DNA of 64,000 bases from Microbacterium rhizomatis (lineage in GTDB: Bacteria > Actinomycetota > Actinomycetes > Actinomycetales > Microbacteriaceae), in NCBI RefSeq assembly GCF_008710745.1, contig NZ_VYSA01000001.1, positions 1,178,001-1,242,000 on the forward strand, written 5' to 3'. Both the position numbers and the translations under genes were made by a program. The notes under the pieces are model-generated. The model saw only the letters and a program-made list of their open reading frames with translations, made no database searches and was not told the DNA's origin. This document shows, in pieces, positions 28,035-36,582 of the stretch. Position 1 is the first letter of the stretch. Each line of letters opens with the position of its first letter.

Positions 28035-28826
28035 TCAGCCCGCCAGTCGCTGGCGGAGGTCGGCGAGACGCGACGAAACGCTCGCGTCGATCACGTCGTC
28101 GGCGATCTGCACCCGCAGCCCGCCGACGACCGTGGGGTCGATCACCGAGTTGAGCGAGACGCGCGTGCCGTACTTCTTCGCGAGGGCCGCACCCAGCCGC
28201 TCGATCTGGGCGTCGTTGAGCGGCGCCGCCGAGACGACTGTGGCGACCTTGCGGTCACGCTGGTCGGCCACGGCCTGCATCGCCCACGTCAGGAGCTGAC
28301 GCACGCGCCGCTCACCCGCCTGACGAACGATCGAGCTCACGATGAGGGTCGTCGCGTCGCTCGCCCGGCCGCTCAGGAGCGTCTCGACGAGAGCGCCCTT
28401 CGCGGCGGAATCGCCACGACGGCTGCCGAGTGCGAGCTCGAGTTCAGGGTTGCCCGCCACTGTGCGAGAGAACCGGAACAGCTCCTCCTCGATGTCGGCG
28501 TCCGGAGCGGCGATCGCCGCGGCGCGCATCGCGACCTCGTTGATCCCCTCCACCAGATCCGATGCGGACGACCAGCGCTGTTCGACGATGATCGTCAACA
28601 GCGACAGGGCGGTGGGCGAAACGGCGCTGCCGAAGATGTCGGCGATCACCTGTGCCCTGGCAGCCGCCGGTGCGGCCGAGTCGGCGAGCGCGCCGCTCAG
28701 ATGCGTCGAGTCTCCGATGGCACGCCCGGCGGCGAACAGCTCGCCGGCGACCTGGAGATCCACAGCCGTGGCGGCGTCCAGCACCGTCGCCGCTGCCGCC
28801 CGCGCCTGAGTGGTCGCGCTGCCCAT
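28035..28826 (-). CDS. atpH: F1Fo ATP synthase subunit delta
   Basis: A 263-residue peripheral-stalk subunit, with the longer helical N-terminal part usual in actinobacteria (E. coli delta is 177 residues). The C-terminal OSCP signature is visible as VVSAAPLNDAQIERLGAALAKKYGTRVSLNSVIDPTVVGGLRVQIADDVIDAS. The ATG (28826) overlaps the TGA of atpF by one base (TGATG), giving translational coupling. The longer frame that extends upstream is a shadow of atpF and is rejected. The gene is not fused to subunit b as in mycobacteria. Confidence 0.96.
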   Translation of the reverse strand: MGSATTQARAAAATVLDAATAVDLQVAGELFAAGRAIGDSTHLSGALADSAAPAAARAQVIADIFGSAVSPTALSLLTIIVEQRWSSASDLVEGINEVAMRAAAIAAPDADIEEELFRFSRTVAGNPELELALGSRRGDSAAKGALVETLLSGRASDATTLIVSSIVRQAGERRVRQLLTWAMQAVADQRDRKVATVVSAAPLNDAQIERLGAALAKKYGTRVSLNSVIDPTVVGGLRVQIADDVIDASVSSRLADLRQRLAG

Positions 28827-29392
28827 CAGTTCGTCGCCTTCTGTGCTGCGGTCTCGGATGCTTCCAGCTCGGCCAGGAACCTGTCGACGACGGCCTGAGC
28901 CTTCTTGTCGTCGGAGAGGGTCTCGCCGATCACTCCACCCGCCAGGTCGAGCGCCAGTGTGCCCACTTCGCTGCGGAGCGACACGAGCGCGGTCTGGCGT
29001 TCGGCTTCGATCTGCGTGTGCGCGGTCGCGGTGAGGCGCGAAGCCTCGGCGGTGGCCGCATCCTTCGCCTCTGCGACGATCTTCTTGCCGTCCTCGCGGG
29101 CTGCTTCGCGGATCTCGCCGGCCTCCTTGCGCGCTTCGGCCAGCTGGGCGGTGTACTCCTCGAGTGCCGCCTCGGCCTTGCGCTGCGCCTCGTCCGCCTT
29201 GGCGATGTTGCCCTCGATGGCCGCGGAGCGGTCGTCCAGCAGCTTCTTCATGCGAGGCAGCGCGACTCGCCAGAAGATGAAGAGGATGACGACGAAGCAC
29301 ACCGCCGACCACACGATGTCGTAGACGGCGGGCAGCAGCGGGTTCGGCGCCGCCTCGCCTTCGGCGGCGAATGTGACAAGAGCGTTCAGCAT
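28826..29392 (-). CDS. atpF: F1Fo ATP synthase subunit b
   Basis: A 188-residue subunit with one N-terminal transmembrane helix (VYDIVWSAVCFVVILFIFWRVALPRM) and a long charged amphipathic helix rich in Ala, Glu and Lys that forms the dimeric peripheral stalk. The RKAEAALEEYTAQLAEARKEAGEI stretch has the right-handed coiled-coil character of b subunits. It is placed between atpE and atpH and overlaps the latter by one base. Confidence 0.97.
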   Translation of the reverse strand: MLNALVTFAAEGEAAPNPLLPAVYDIVWSAVCFVVILFIFWRVALPRMKKLLDDRSAAIEGNIAKADEAQRKAEAALEEYTAQLAEARKEAGEIREAAREDGKKIVAEAKDAATAEASRLTATAHTQIEAERQTALVSLRSEVGTLALDLAGGVIGETLSDDKKAQAVVDRFLAELEASETAAQKATN

Positions 29393-29420
29393 CCTGTCTC
29401 CTTACGTCGTGTGGTGGGTA

Positions 29421-29696
<276 letters not shown>

Positions 29697-30512
29697 CTAG
29701 TGCTCGTCTGCGACAGCGAGCTGAATGTAGACCGCTGTCAGGATTGCGAAGACATATGCCTGGAGGAAGGCCACCAGGATTTCGAACAGGGTGAAGGCGA
29801 AACCGAAGGCGAGAGTTCCGACACCGAGCAGAGACCAGAAACCGCTCAGACCGAAGATGAAGAACTGCGTCGCGGCGAAGAACAGCACGAGCATGAGGTG
29901 CCCGACGATCATGTTCATCAGCAGTCGGAGCGTGAGCGTGACGGGCCGGATGATGAAGGTCGACAGGAACTCGAGCGGGATGATGAGGATGTACAGGAAC
30001 CACGGCAGGCCCGGGGGCATCAGCGAGTTCTTGAAGAAATTGCCGGGGCTCTTCTTGATGCCGGCGTAGATGAACGTGACGTAAGACACGATCGCCAGCA
30101 GCAGCGGGACGGCGATGACGCTCGTTCCTGCGATGTTCATGAACGGGATGATGCCCGTGAGGTTCATGAACAGGATCATGAAGAACATCGTCGTGAGGAT
30201 CGGCAGGAAGCGATCGCCGTCCTTCTTGCCGAGGAGGTCGTGCGCGATGTTGACCCGGACGAAGTCAAGCCCCATCTCGACGAGGCTCTGGAAACGCCCC
30301 GGCACGATGCGCATGCGTCGGGTCCCGAGCCAGAAGATGAGCACGACGGCGATCGTGGCGATGATCTGGATCACATTGATCCGAGTCATCTCGAACCAGG
30401 TGCCCTCGAAGAGGATGGCGTCGGGGAAGAATTCCGAGATCGACGGCGCGTGGAATCCGCTATCGTCCGATTCGGCGGCAATGGCGATCAGGCTCGCGGC
30501 TTGAGTAAACAG
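29697..30512 (-). CDS. atpB: F1Fo ATP synthase subunit a, start codon non-standard
   Basis: The integral membrane subunit that forms the proton half-channels. The essential Arg is in IIRPVTLTLRLLMNMIVGHLML. Five to six transmembrane helices are evident. The nearest ATG (30389) would leave only MTRI before the first helix and lacks a ribosome binding site. The conserved N-terminal segment (AAESDDSGFHAPSISEFFPDAILFEGTWFE) is encoded in frame upstream, but there is no ATG, GTG or TTG between the upstream TGA and it. A CTG at 30512 (LFTQAASLIAIAAES), with GGAG 6 nt before it, is the best start and gives 271 residues. A second CTG at 30524 is possible. Confidence 0.85.
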   Translation of the reverse strand: MFTQAASLIAIAAESDDSGFHAPSISEFFPDAILFEGTWFEMTRINVIQIIATIAVVLIFWLGTRRMRIVPGRFQSLVEMGLDFVRVNIAHDLLGKKDGDRFLPILTTMFFMILFMNLTGIIPFMNIAGTSVIAVPLLLAIVSYVTFIYAGIKKSPGNFFKNSLMPPGLPWFLYILIIPLEFLSTFIIRPVTLTLRLLMNMIVGHLMLVLFFAATQFFIFGLSGFWSLLGVGTLAFGFAFTLFEILVAFLQAYVFAILTAVYIQLAVADEH

Positions 30513-30613
30513 CGCTGGCTCCAGCTTCGGGGCTCCGGCGTTAACCGATGCGACGATGGTCGATGAGAGTCACTCCGCAAATTGCTCGGGTCGAGCAGGC
30601 GGGCGCACCCCCT

Positions 30614-30619
30614 ACCCTA
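30614..30619 (-). promoter_or_regulatory. Candidate -10 element (TAGGGT) in front of atpB
   Basis: TAGGGT on the minus strand lies just after the atpI-like stop. A start near 30607 would give a leader of about 90 nt before atpB. There is no convincing -35. An internal promoter would let the ATP synthase genes be expressed apart from the upstream wecA/tsaC genes. Confidence 0.25.
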
Positions 30620-30646
30620 GCAAACTCGCGGGTGCGGAAAATCCGT

Positions 30647-31183
30647 TCAGACCCCTTTATTGTCTCGACGTCGAGATAAAGGTGCCTCATCGTCCGCAAC
30701 TTCCGTCGGCAGTGAGATATCGCTGACGTGCGGAACGCGCATCCGGGTGAGAACCACCACATCGACGACGAGCGACGCGACGATACTGGCGACCACGGCG
30801 ACGAAGAAGACCGTCGTGTCGACCCACGGCTGACCACGCAGCACGATCAGCACGACGATGAAGACGACGAACTTGAGGATCCATCCACCCAGCACGATTC
30901 CGAAGAACACCGGCACGTAGAGAGCGTCACCGTACCAGCGGTTGGCGATCAGGATGCTGGCACCGGTGATCGCGAGGAACACCGCCGCGAGGAGCACTCC
31001 GGCCAGGGCGCTCCACAGACCGTTCGGGCCGGCGACGAGGAAGCCGACCACCGCGCCGACGACCGCGAGCGCGCCGGTGACGCCCGCCGACCACACCAGA
31101 GTGGTGCGAAGGATCGGTGTGCTCGAGATCCTCGCTCCCGGGTTCGCGGGGGCCGGAGCATCCGGCGTCGGGGGCGTGCTCAT
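30647..31183 (-). CDS. AtpI-like membrane protein upstream of the ATP synthase operon
   Basis: A 178-residue protein with four hydrophobic segments (residues about 28-135), preceded by a Pro-rich N-terminus MSTPPTPDAPAPANPGARI and followed by a charged tail (SRRRDNKGV). Its position directly before atpB and its four-helix layout match AtpI-like/ATP synthase protein I, thought to help c-ring assembly. Sequence recognition by itself is weak. The ATG overlaps the stop of the wecA-like gene (ATGA at 31180-31183). Between this stop and atpB lies about 135 bp with a possible promoter. Confidence 0.65.
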   Translation of the reverse strand: MSTPPTPDAPAPANPGARISSTPILRTTLVWSAGVTGALAVVGAVVGFLVAGPNGLWSALAGVLLAAVFLAITGASILIANRWYGDALYVPVFFGIVLGGWILKFVVFIVVLIVLRGQPWVDTTVFFVAVVASIVASLVVDVVVLTRMRVPHVSDISLPTEVADDEAPLSRRRDNKGV

Positions 31184-32340
31184 GAAGACTCCTTCAGGGC
31201 GGATTCGGGCGCCTGGACGGTCGGCCGGGCGGGGAGCAGGGTGACGACGAGGCATGCGCCGGCGCCGACGATTCCGAAGACGACGCCGATCCAGTACTGG
31301 CCGAACCAGTCCTGGCGCGTGCCGAGGTACATCAACAGGACGGAAAGACCGATCACAGCCGCCCATGCGTAGAAGATCAGAACCGAGGTGCGGTCGGAGT
31401 GGCCCATGTCGAGCATCCGGTGATGGAGGTGCTTGCGATCGGGAGAGAAGGGCGACTTGCCCGCACGCACGCGTCGGAGGACCGCGAGCCCGAAGTCCAG
31501 GAGCGGAAGCAGGACGACGACGATGGGCAGCAGAATCGGGATGAAGGCACCGACCAGCTGCGAGCGGCCGATCTGGTTCGGATCGAGGACAGCGGGCGGG
31601 AACTGGCCGGTGATGGCGATCGCAGAGCACGCCATGAGCAGACCCAGCATGAGCGCACCGGAGTCGCCCATGAAGAGCTTGGCGGGGCTCCAGTTCAGCG
31701 GGAGGAATCCGAGGCAGGCACCGACCAAGACGGCGGCGATGAAAGACGACAGGTTGAAGTACGTGCTCGAGCCCGTGTCGCGCACCAGAAGGTACGAATA
31801 GGCGAAGAAGATCGCGTTGGCGATCAGGCACACCCCGGCCACCAGGCCGTCGAGTCCGTCGATGAAATTCACGGCGTTCATCACCACGACGATCGAGATC
31901 ACCGTGATCGCGATGCCCACCCCGCTCGAGAACCCGGTGTACCCCCCGATCGGAAGGTAATAGATCTGCAGGCCGCCGAACCACGCGACGATTCCCGCCG
32001 CGATGAACTGCGCCGCGAGCTTGATCATCCAGTCCAGGTCCCACAGGTCGTCGGCGACGCCGATCGCGACGATGATGAGGGTCGCGACGAGGATCGACAG
32101 CACAGCGGAGGGATCTTCCCAGAAGATCGAGAAGAAGGAATTGCGCGAGGACACGACGAAGGCCGCCACCACCGCAAGGAACATCGCGATCCCGCCGAGG
32201 CGCGGAGTGGGCATCTTGTGCACGTCGCGCTCACGGATGCCCGGGTACAGCTTGTATCTGAGGCTCAGCTGCCACACCGCCCACGACAGCACGAGAGTGA
32301 TCGTCGCCGTCAGCAGGATCGTGAAGACGTACTGCTTCAC
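31180..32340 (-). CDS. Undecaprenyl-phosphate glycosyl-1-phosphate transferase (WecA/TagO/MraY family)
   Basis: A 386-residue polytopic enzyme that transfers a sugar-1-phosphate to undecaprenyl phosphate to start cell-wall glycopolymer synthesis. About 11 transmembrane segments are seen. Key motifs are VHKMPTPRLGGIAMFL, the Asp pair IGVADDLWDLDW, NAVNFIDGLDGLVAGV, KLFMGDSGALMLG and the His-rich RKHLHHRMLDMGHSD that marks the WecA/TagO branch, not MraY. The GTG at 32340 overlaps the stop of tsaC (GTGA). In actinobacteria this gene usually lies between sua5/tsaC and atpI, as here. In mycobacteria the counterpart starts arabinogalactan synthesis. Confidence 0.93.
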   Translation of the reverse strand: MKQYVFTILLTATITLVLSWAVWQLSLRYKLYPGIRERDVHKMPTPRLGGIAMFLAVVAAFVVSSRNSFFSIFWEDPSAVLSILVATLIIVAIGVADDLWDLDWMIKLAAQFIAAGIVAWFGGLQIYYLPIGGYTGFSSGVGIAITVISIVVVMNAVNFIDGLDGLVAGVCLIANAIFFAYSYLLVRDTGSSTYFNLSSFIAAVLVGACLGFLPLNWSPAKLFMGDSGALMLGLLMACSAIAITGQFPPAVLDPNQIGRSQLVGAFIPILLPIVVVLLPLLDFGLAVLRRVRAGKSPFSPDRKHLHHRMLDMGHSDRTSVLIFYAWAAVIGLSVLLMYLGTRQDWFGQYWIGVVFGIVGAGACLVVTLLPARPTVQAPESALKESS

Positions 32341-33089
32341 TCGGGCGCACCCTCGACGGCCTGTTGCGCGGCTGAATCGTCCTGGGCTGCGGCTGCGTCG
32401 TCGGCCGCAGCCTGGATGCGAGGATCGGGCTCGAGCAGGTCGCCCAGGACGCGGGCCAGGGCCACGCGGTCGATCGCCCCCTCGCGCAACACGCGCACGA
32501 TCGGGTTCGGGACATCGCCGACCAGCTCGGTGGCGTCGATGATCGTCGACGAGATGCCGCTGCGCGATGGACCGCCGTCGAGGTACACGGCCACCGATTC
32601 GCCCAGCATCGCCTCCGCGTCGTGCACGAGAACGGCGGCCGGCTGGCCGGTGAGGTTCGCGCTGGACACCGCGAGCGGGCCCGTGTCCTCCAGCAGTTCG
32701 AGTGTGAGGCGGTGGTCGGGCATGCGCACCGCGACAGTGCCGTGCGTGTCGCCGAGGTCCCACGAGAGCGAGGGCTGAGCGGGGAGCACGATCGTCAGAC
32801 CACCGGGCCAGAACGCCTCGATCAGCCGCTCGACCGGCTCGGGTACCTCGGCCACGAGTGCGCGGAGCGTTGTGACGCCTGCCACGAGCACCGGTGGGGG
32901 CGACTGGCGCCCACGGCCCTTCGCATCCAGCAGCGCCTGCACGGCGCGCGGGTTGAACGCGTCGGCAGCGATGCCGTACACGGTGTCGGTCGGCAGCACG
33001 ACGAGATCACCGCGCCCGATCGCCTGACGCGCCTGCCTCATTCCGGGTAGCAGCTGTGCCTCGTCGCGGCAGTCGAATACGGCAGACAT
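32337..33089 (-). CDS. tsaC: L-threonylcarbamoyladenylate synthase (Sua5/YrdC)
   Basis: A 250-residue enzyme that makes threonylcarbamoyl-AMP for the t6A37 modification of ANN-decoding tRNAs. The YrdC core is visible: VVLPTDTVYGIAADAFNP, KGRGRQSPPPVLVAG, FWPGGLTIVLPA, GTVAVRMPDHRL and LAVSSANLTGQPA. It ends with a low-complexity Ala/Asp/Gln tail of about 35 residues in place of the Sua5 domain. The gene follows prmC after 35 bp and overlaps the wecA-like gene by 4 bases. Confidence 0.94.
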   Translation of the reverse strand: MSAVFDCRDEAQLLPGMRQARQAIGRGDLVVLPTDTVYGIAADAFNPRAVQALLDAKGRGRQSPPPVLVAGVTTLRALVAEVPEPVERLIEAFWPGGLTIVLPAQPSLSWDLGDTHGTVAVRMPDHRLTLELLEDTGPLAVSSANLTGQPAAVLVHDAEAMLGESVAVYLDGGPSRSGISSTIIDATELVGDVPNPIVRVLREGAIDRVALARVLGDLLEPDPRIQAAADDAAAAQDDSAAQQAVEGAPE

Positions 33090-33124
33090 ATCGGCCCCAG
33101 TCTACGTCGGGGGCGCGGATGCTC

Positions 33125-33982
33125 TCACGGATGCAGCGCCGTGGTCGCCCTGTCGCGCATGGTCAGATCGGGGTGCGTCGCGGCGGCGCGCCATCCATCC
33201 GCAGTGAGGATGTCGCGGATCTGCGCACCCTGCCATTCACCGTGCTCGATCACCAGCAGCCCGCCGGGGTGCGCAAGACGCAGACCGACCCTGCTGAGCA
33301 CCCGTACGACATCCAGTCCGTCGGCGCCGCCGTAGAGCGCCACCGGCGGGTCGAAGAGGCGGACCTCCGGATCGCGCGGGATGGCAGCATCCGGAACATA
33401 GGGAGGATTCGACACGACCACCGATACCGTGCCGTCGAGCTCGGGGAATGCGCGCTCGAGATCGATGAAAGCCAGATGCGCGTTCTCGGCGCCCACCCGG
33501 ACGAAGTTCTCTTTCGTCCAGGCGAACGCGTCGACCGAGTTCTCGGCGGCGAAGACCCGCGCTCGAGGCACCTCGGTCGCCAGTGCGAGCGCGATCGCGC
33601 CGCTCCCCGTACCGAGGTCGACGGCGATGGGAGAAGGGGATGCGGCGGCCGCGAGCGCGTCGATAGCGAACTGCGCGACGATCTCGGTCTCGGGTCGCGG
33701 CACGAACACCCCCGGTCCGACCCGGAGTTCGAGGTGCCGGAACGGGGCCACCCCGGTCAGGTGCTGAAGCGGCTCGCGCGCCGCACGGCGCGCCACCAGC
33801 TCTTCGAGGTTCGCCGCCTGCGCGGCGTCGACCCGGTCGCCCCGGATGGCGCCGGCCTGAACTGCTCCGCGCCGGACGCCCAGCACATGGGCGGCGAGCA
33901 GCTCTGCGTCGACCTGCGGATCGGATATGCCGGCCGCGGCCAGCCGATCAACGCAGCGGTGGAGGGCCTCAGAAAGAAGCAA
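33125..33982 (-). CDS. prmC: Peptide chain release factor N5-glutamine methyltransferase
   Basis: A 285-residue SAM-dependent enzyme that methylates the Gln of the GGQ motif in release factors. The N-terminal helical recognition domain spans residues 1-80, with REPLQHLTGVAPFRHLELRVGPGVFVPRPETE at the hinge. The SAM-binding motif is VDLGTGSGAIALALA and the catalytic NPPY is in VVSNPPYVPD. A TTG start at 33982 is supported by an AGGA Shine-Dalgarno 6-7 nt upstream. Its substrate gene prfA is usually directly upstream; here it is 3.7 kb away, separated by an inserted block. Confidence 0.93.
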   Translation of the reverse strand: MLLSEALHRCVDRLAAAGISDPQVDAELLAAHVLGVRRGAVQAGAIRGDRVDAAQAANLEELVARRAAREPLQHLTGVAPFRHLELRVGPGVFVPRPETEIVAQFAIDALAAAASPSPIAVDLGTGSGAIALALATEVPRARVFAAENSVDAFAWTKENFVRVGAENAHLAFIDLERAFPELDGTVSVVVSNPPYVPDAAIPRDPEVRLFDPPVALYGGADGLDVVRVLSRVGLRLAHPGGLLVIEHGEWQGAQIRDILTADGWRAAATHPDLTMRDRATTALHP

Positions 33983-34132
33983 CGCGATTCCTAGCGATCG
34001 AGGCGCGCCAGAGATAGACGAGCGCGGGCTGCCAGCCTATCTCGCCGCGCCCACACTCACGATCGAGCGTGCGGCCATTTTGATATTCCTATATATTGGT
34101 TTGACAGCGCGCCATCGACGCTGAGGGAAGAC

Positions 34133-34447
34133 ATGAGAAACGGGAAGTCAAGAATGAGAAGACTCGGAAGAACACTGTCAGCTTCAGCTGTTGCGGTGCT
34201 CCTCGCCGCAGGTATTTCGCTGGCGGGCGCAGGAGCGGCGAATGCGGCGGGGGGATGCGTCGAATACCGCACCAACGGCGGAGACCTGACGGCGTTCTGC
34301 ACCGGAACCCCCACGATCAGGTGGGAATGCTCTGCCGACCCGTCTCGAACGGTGTACGCGCGAACACTCGTCTACGGCCCGGGCTTCGCCTCGCAGAAGT
34401 TCCGCGTGTGCGACCTCGGATCCCCGCGCCTCATCAGGGCCACCTAG
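34133..34447 (+). CDS. Small secreted cysteine-containing protein, function unknown
   Basis: A 104-residue protein not recognised. It has a clear Sec signal peptide (positive N-terminus, hydrophobic stretch, predicted cleavage after ANAA near residue 39). The mature part of about 65 residues has four cysteines (GGCVEY, AFCTG, WECSAD, RVCDLG), suggesting two disulfides in an exported peptide. The start is chosen for the AGGGA Shine-Dalgarno 5 nt upstream. The upstream 30 bases are strikingly AT-rich (tttgatattcctatatattgg), unlike the surroundings. It is the first gene of the block inserted between prmC and prfA. Its position suggests acquisition by transfer, which is not proven. Confidence 0.6.
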   Translation: MRNGKSRMRRLGRTLSASAVAVLLAAGISLAGAGAANAAGGCVEYRTNGGDLTAFCTGTPTIRWECSADPSRTVYARTLVYGPGFASQKFRVCDLGSPRLIRAT

Positions 34448-34546
34448 GGGCAACGAGACGAGCCGCAAGTCACACAGCCCCGACGGGGGGTCCACTCGCC
34501 TAGGCTGGATCGGCGTCCTGCAGACCGTCTCCCGAAAGGCCCTCCC

Positions 34547-35485
34547 ATGTCCGGCATCCACTCCGACATCACCAGCGCATTCGGCAATACTCCGCTCGTC
34601 AAGCTGAACCGTGTCACCGCTGGCCTGGGGGCGACGGTCCTGGCGAAGCTCGAGTTCTACAACCCGGTCTCGAGCGTCAAGGACCGCCTCGGGATCGCGA
34701 TCGTGGACGCAGCGGAAGCCTCCGGCGAGCTGAAGCCCGGCGGCACGATCGTCGAATCCACGAGCGGCAACACGGGCATCGCGCTCGCGATGGTCGGCGC
34801 GGCGCGCGGCTACAAGGTGATCCTGACCATGCCGGCGTCGATGTCGAAGGAACGGCGCCTCCTGCTCAGAGCCTTCGGCGCCGAGCTCGTGCTCACCGAC
34901 CCGACGAAGGGGATGTCGGAGGCGGTGAGCATCGCGAAGCAGATCGTCGCCGATACCCCCGGAGCGATCTGGGCGCGGCAGTTCGAGAACGAGGCGAACC
35001 CCGCCATCCACCGCAAGACCACCGCAGAAGAGATCTGGCGCGACACCGACGGCAAGGTCGACATCTTCATCGCGGGAGTGGGCACCGGCGGCACCATCAC
35101 GGGCGTCGGCCAGGTGCTCAAGGAACGCAACCCGGATGTGCAGATCATCGCGGTCGAGCCCAAGGACTCACCCGTGTTGAGCGAAGGGCACCCCGGGCCG
35201 CACAAGATCCAGGGCATCGGGCCGAACTTCGTCCCCGCGATCCTCGACCGCAGCATCCTCGACGAAGTCATCGCCGTCGAATTCGACGACGCCATCCGCG
35301 TGGCGCGTCAGGTCGCGACCGACGAGGGCATCCTCGTGGGCATGTCCAGCGGCGCGGCGATCTGGGCGGCTCTGCAGGTCGCGGCGCGGCCTGAGAACGC
35401 GGGCAAGAACATCGTCGTGATCGTGCCGTCGGCCGGAGAGCGCTACCTCAGCACCGCCCTGTACGAGCACCTGCGGGAGGACTGA
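34547..35485 (+). CDS. cysK: Cysteine synthase A (O-acetylserine sulfhydrylase)
   Basis: A 312-residue PLP enzyme that makes cysteine from O-acetylserine and sulfide. The PLP lysine is in [11 protein letters not shown], the O-acetylserine-binding loop is [12 protein letters not shown], and the phosphate-binding glycine-rich loop is [26 protein letters not shown] is the partner-binding region that meets the serine acetyltransferase C-terminus. A possible -10 element (TAGGCT, 34501-34506) and a GAAAGG ribosome binding site precede the ATG. The cysE gene follows after 3 bp. Confidence 0.97.
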   Translation: MSGIHSDITSAFGNTPLVKLNRVTAGLGATVLAKLEFYNPVSSVKDRLGIAIVDAAEASGELKPGGTIVESTSGNTGIALAMVGAARGYKVILTMPASMSKERRLLLRAFGAELVLTDPTKGMSEAVSIAKQIVADTPGAIWARQFENEANPAIHRKTTAEEIWRDTDGKVDIFIAGVGTGGTITGVGQVLKERNPDVQIIAVEPKDSPVLSEGHPGPHKIQGIGPNFVPAILDRSILDEVIAVEFDDAIRVARQVATDEGILVGMSSGAAIWAALQVAARPENAGKNIVVIVPSAGERYLSTALYEHLRED

Positions 35486-35488
35486 TCG

Positions 35489-36058
35489 ATGCGGCCCTCG
35501 GCACGGATCCGCGAGGACATCGCAGCAGCGAAGCTCCGCGACCCCGCAGCACGCTCCTCGATCGAGCTCGCTCTGCTGTACCCGGGGCTACACGCCATCT
35601 GGGCGCACCGCGTCTGGCACGCGCTCTGGGTGCGCGGGTTCCGGTTCGCCGCTCGTGCGGGGTCGCAGGTCACTCGCTGGATGACCGGGATCGAGATCCA
35701 CCCGGGCGCGACGATCGGGCGCAGGTTCTTCATCGACCACGGCATGGGCGTGGTGATCGGCGAGACCGCCGAGGTGGGTGACGACGTGATGCTGTACCAC
35801 GGCGTCACGCTCGGCGGCCGTCAAAGAGAAGGCGGCAAACGCCACCCCACGCTCGGCGATCGCGTGGCGGTCGGCGCCGGTGCCAAGGTGCTGGGCCCCA
35901 TCACGATCGGTTCCGACACGGTGATCGGTGCGAACGCCGTTGTCACACGGGATGCCCCGGCCGACAGCATCCTCGTCGGGGTCCCGGCGAAGCCGCGCAC
36001 CAGACGCGAGGGGATCGACACGCGCGCGTTGCTCACCGCCCCCGAATACATCATCTGA
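35489..36058 (+). CDS. cysE: Serine O-acetyltransferase
   Basis: A 189-residue left-handed beta-helix enzyme that makes O-acetylserine from serine and acetyl-CoA. The short actinobacterial/EpsC type is seen, lacking part of the N-terminal helical domain of E. coli CysE. Motifs are [36 protein letters not shown] and [18 protein letters not shown]. The C-terminus ends in Ile-Ile (APEYII), matching the Ile-ending peptide that docks into the cysK active site. ATG 35489 is 3 bp from the cysK stop, so the two are an operon and may form the cysteine synthase complex. Confidence 0.95.
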   Translation: MRPSARIREDIAAAKLRDPAARSSIELALLYPGLHAIWAHRVWHALWVRGFRFAARAGSQVTRWMTGIEIHPGATIGRRFFIDHGMGVVIGETAEVGDDVMLYHGVTLGGRQREGGKRHPTLGDRVAVGAGAKVLGPITIGSDTVIGANAVVTRDAPADSILVGVPAKPRTRREGIDTRALLTAPEYII

Positions 36059-36065
36059 GGCGCCG

Positions 36066-36464
36066 TCAGGACCTCGCGTCGCTGACTTTCTTCTTGATGA
36101 ACAGGGGCGGCAGCAGCCAGGTCGCCAGCGCCGTCACCAGCCAGACGATCACCGGCGCGAGCACCCACGAGATCGCATTCGATATGCCGATACCGGCGCC
36201 GGGGATGAGCACGACGACGACGATCGCCACGAACGTCGAAATGATGCCGATGCCGCCGAGCATCGCGGGAGCATGACGCCGTGTCACTTTGAAGACCCAC
36301 GGAGCGAGCACGCTCTGGATGACGGCGAAGATCACGACGGCGAGCACGAATCCCCACCAGTCGCTCCAATCGATGCGGAAGCCGGGCAGGATCAGGTCGG
36401 CGGCGATGAGGCCGAGTGCGGCCGAGACGATGAAGATCGCGGCGCGGATGAGGAACGTGATCAC
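36066..36464 (-). CDS. Phage holin family-4-like small membrane protein (YvlD type)
   Basis: A 132-residue protein with four predicted transmembrane segments (FLIRAAIFIVSAALGLIAADLI, GFVLAVVIFAVIQSVLAPWVF, GIISTFVAIVVVVLIPG, WVLAPVIVWLVTALATWLLP), ending with a basic tail KKKVSDARS. This matches the YvlD/holin superfamily, whose members are chromosomal membrane proteins of unknown function and not necessarily phage-derived. The GTG start at 36464 is chosen because the first helix begins there; no ribosome binding site is evident. It is convergent with cysE (7-bp gap) and preceded by one copy of a 65-bp palindromic repeat. Confidence 0.75.
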   Translation of the reverse strand: MITFLIRAAIFIVSAALGLIAADLILPGFRIDWSDWWGFVLAVVIFAVIQSVLAPWVFKVTRRHAPAMLGGIGIISTFVAIVVVVLIPGAGIGISNAISWVLAPVIVWLVTALATWLLPPLFIKKKVSDARS

Positions 36465-36503
36465 GTGTGGATCATATCGGCATGCTCTTCGCCCGCTCCA
36501 AAC

Positions 36504-36568
36504 CCGCTCCCCCGGCGTGACACGCCCTTCGACGCGGCCTGGATGGGCGTGTCGCGTCGGGTGAGCGG
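36504..36568. repeat. 65-bp imperfect palindrome, copy A
   Basis: Arms of 24 bp (36504-36527 and 36545-36568, 21 of 24 complementary) enclose a 17-nt spacer. The conserved core is gacacgccc in the left arm and gggcgtgtcgcgtc in the right. Copies B (37629-37693) and C (57066-57130) have the same arm and spacer lengths. Confidence 0.8.
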
Positions 36569-36582
36569 GCCCGGAGAGGGCG

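Noticed and set aside
30653..30684. A palindrome (cctttat ... ataaagg with inner tctcgacgtcgaga) near the end of the atpI-like gene as a terminator
   Set aside because: It lies within the coding sequence, before the stop codon, and no T-tract follows, so it may be chance; left out as a feature.
36066..36464. Holin-like protein as evidence of a prophage
   Set aside because: YvlD-like proteins of this family are ordinary chromosomal membrane proteins, and no other phage gene is nearby.
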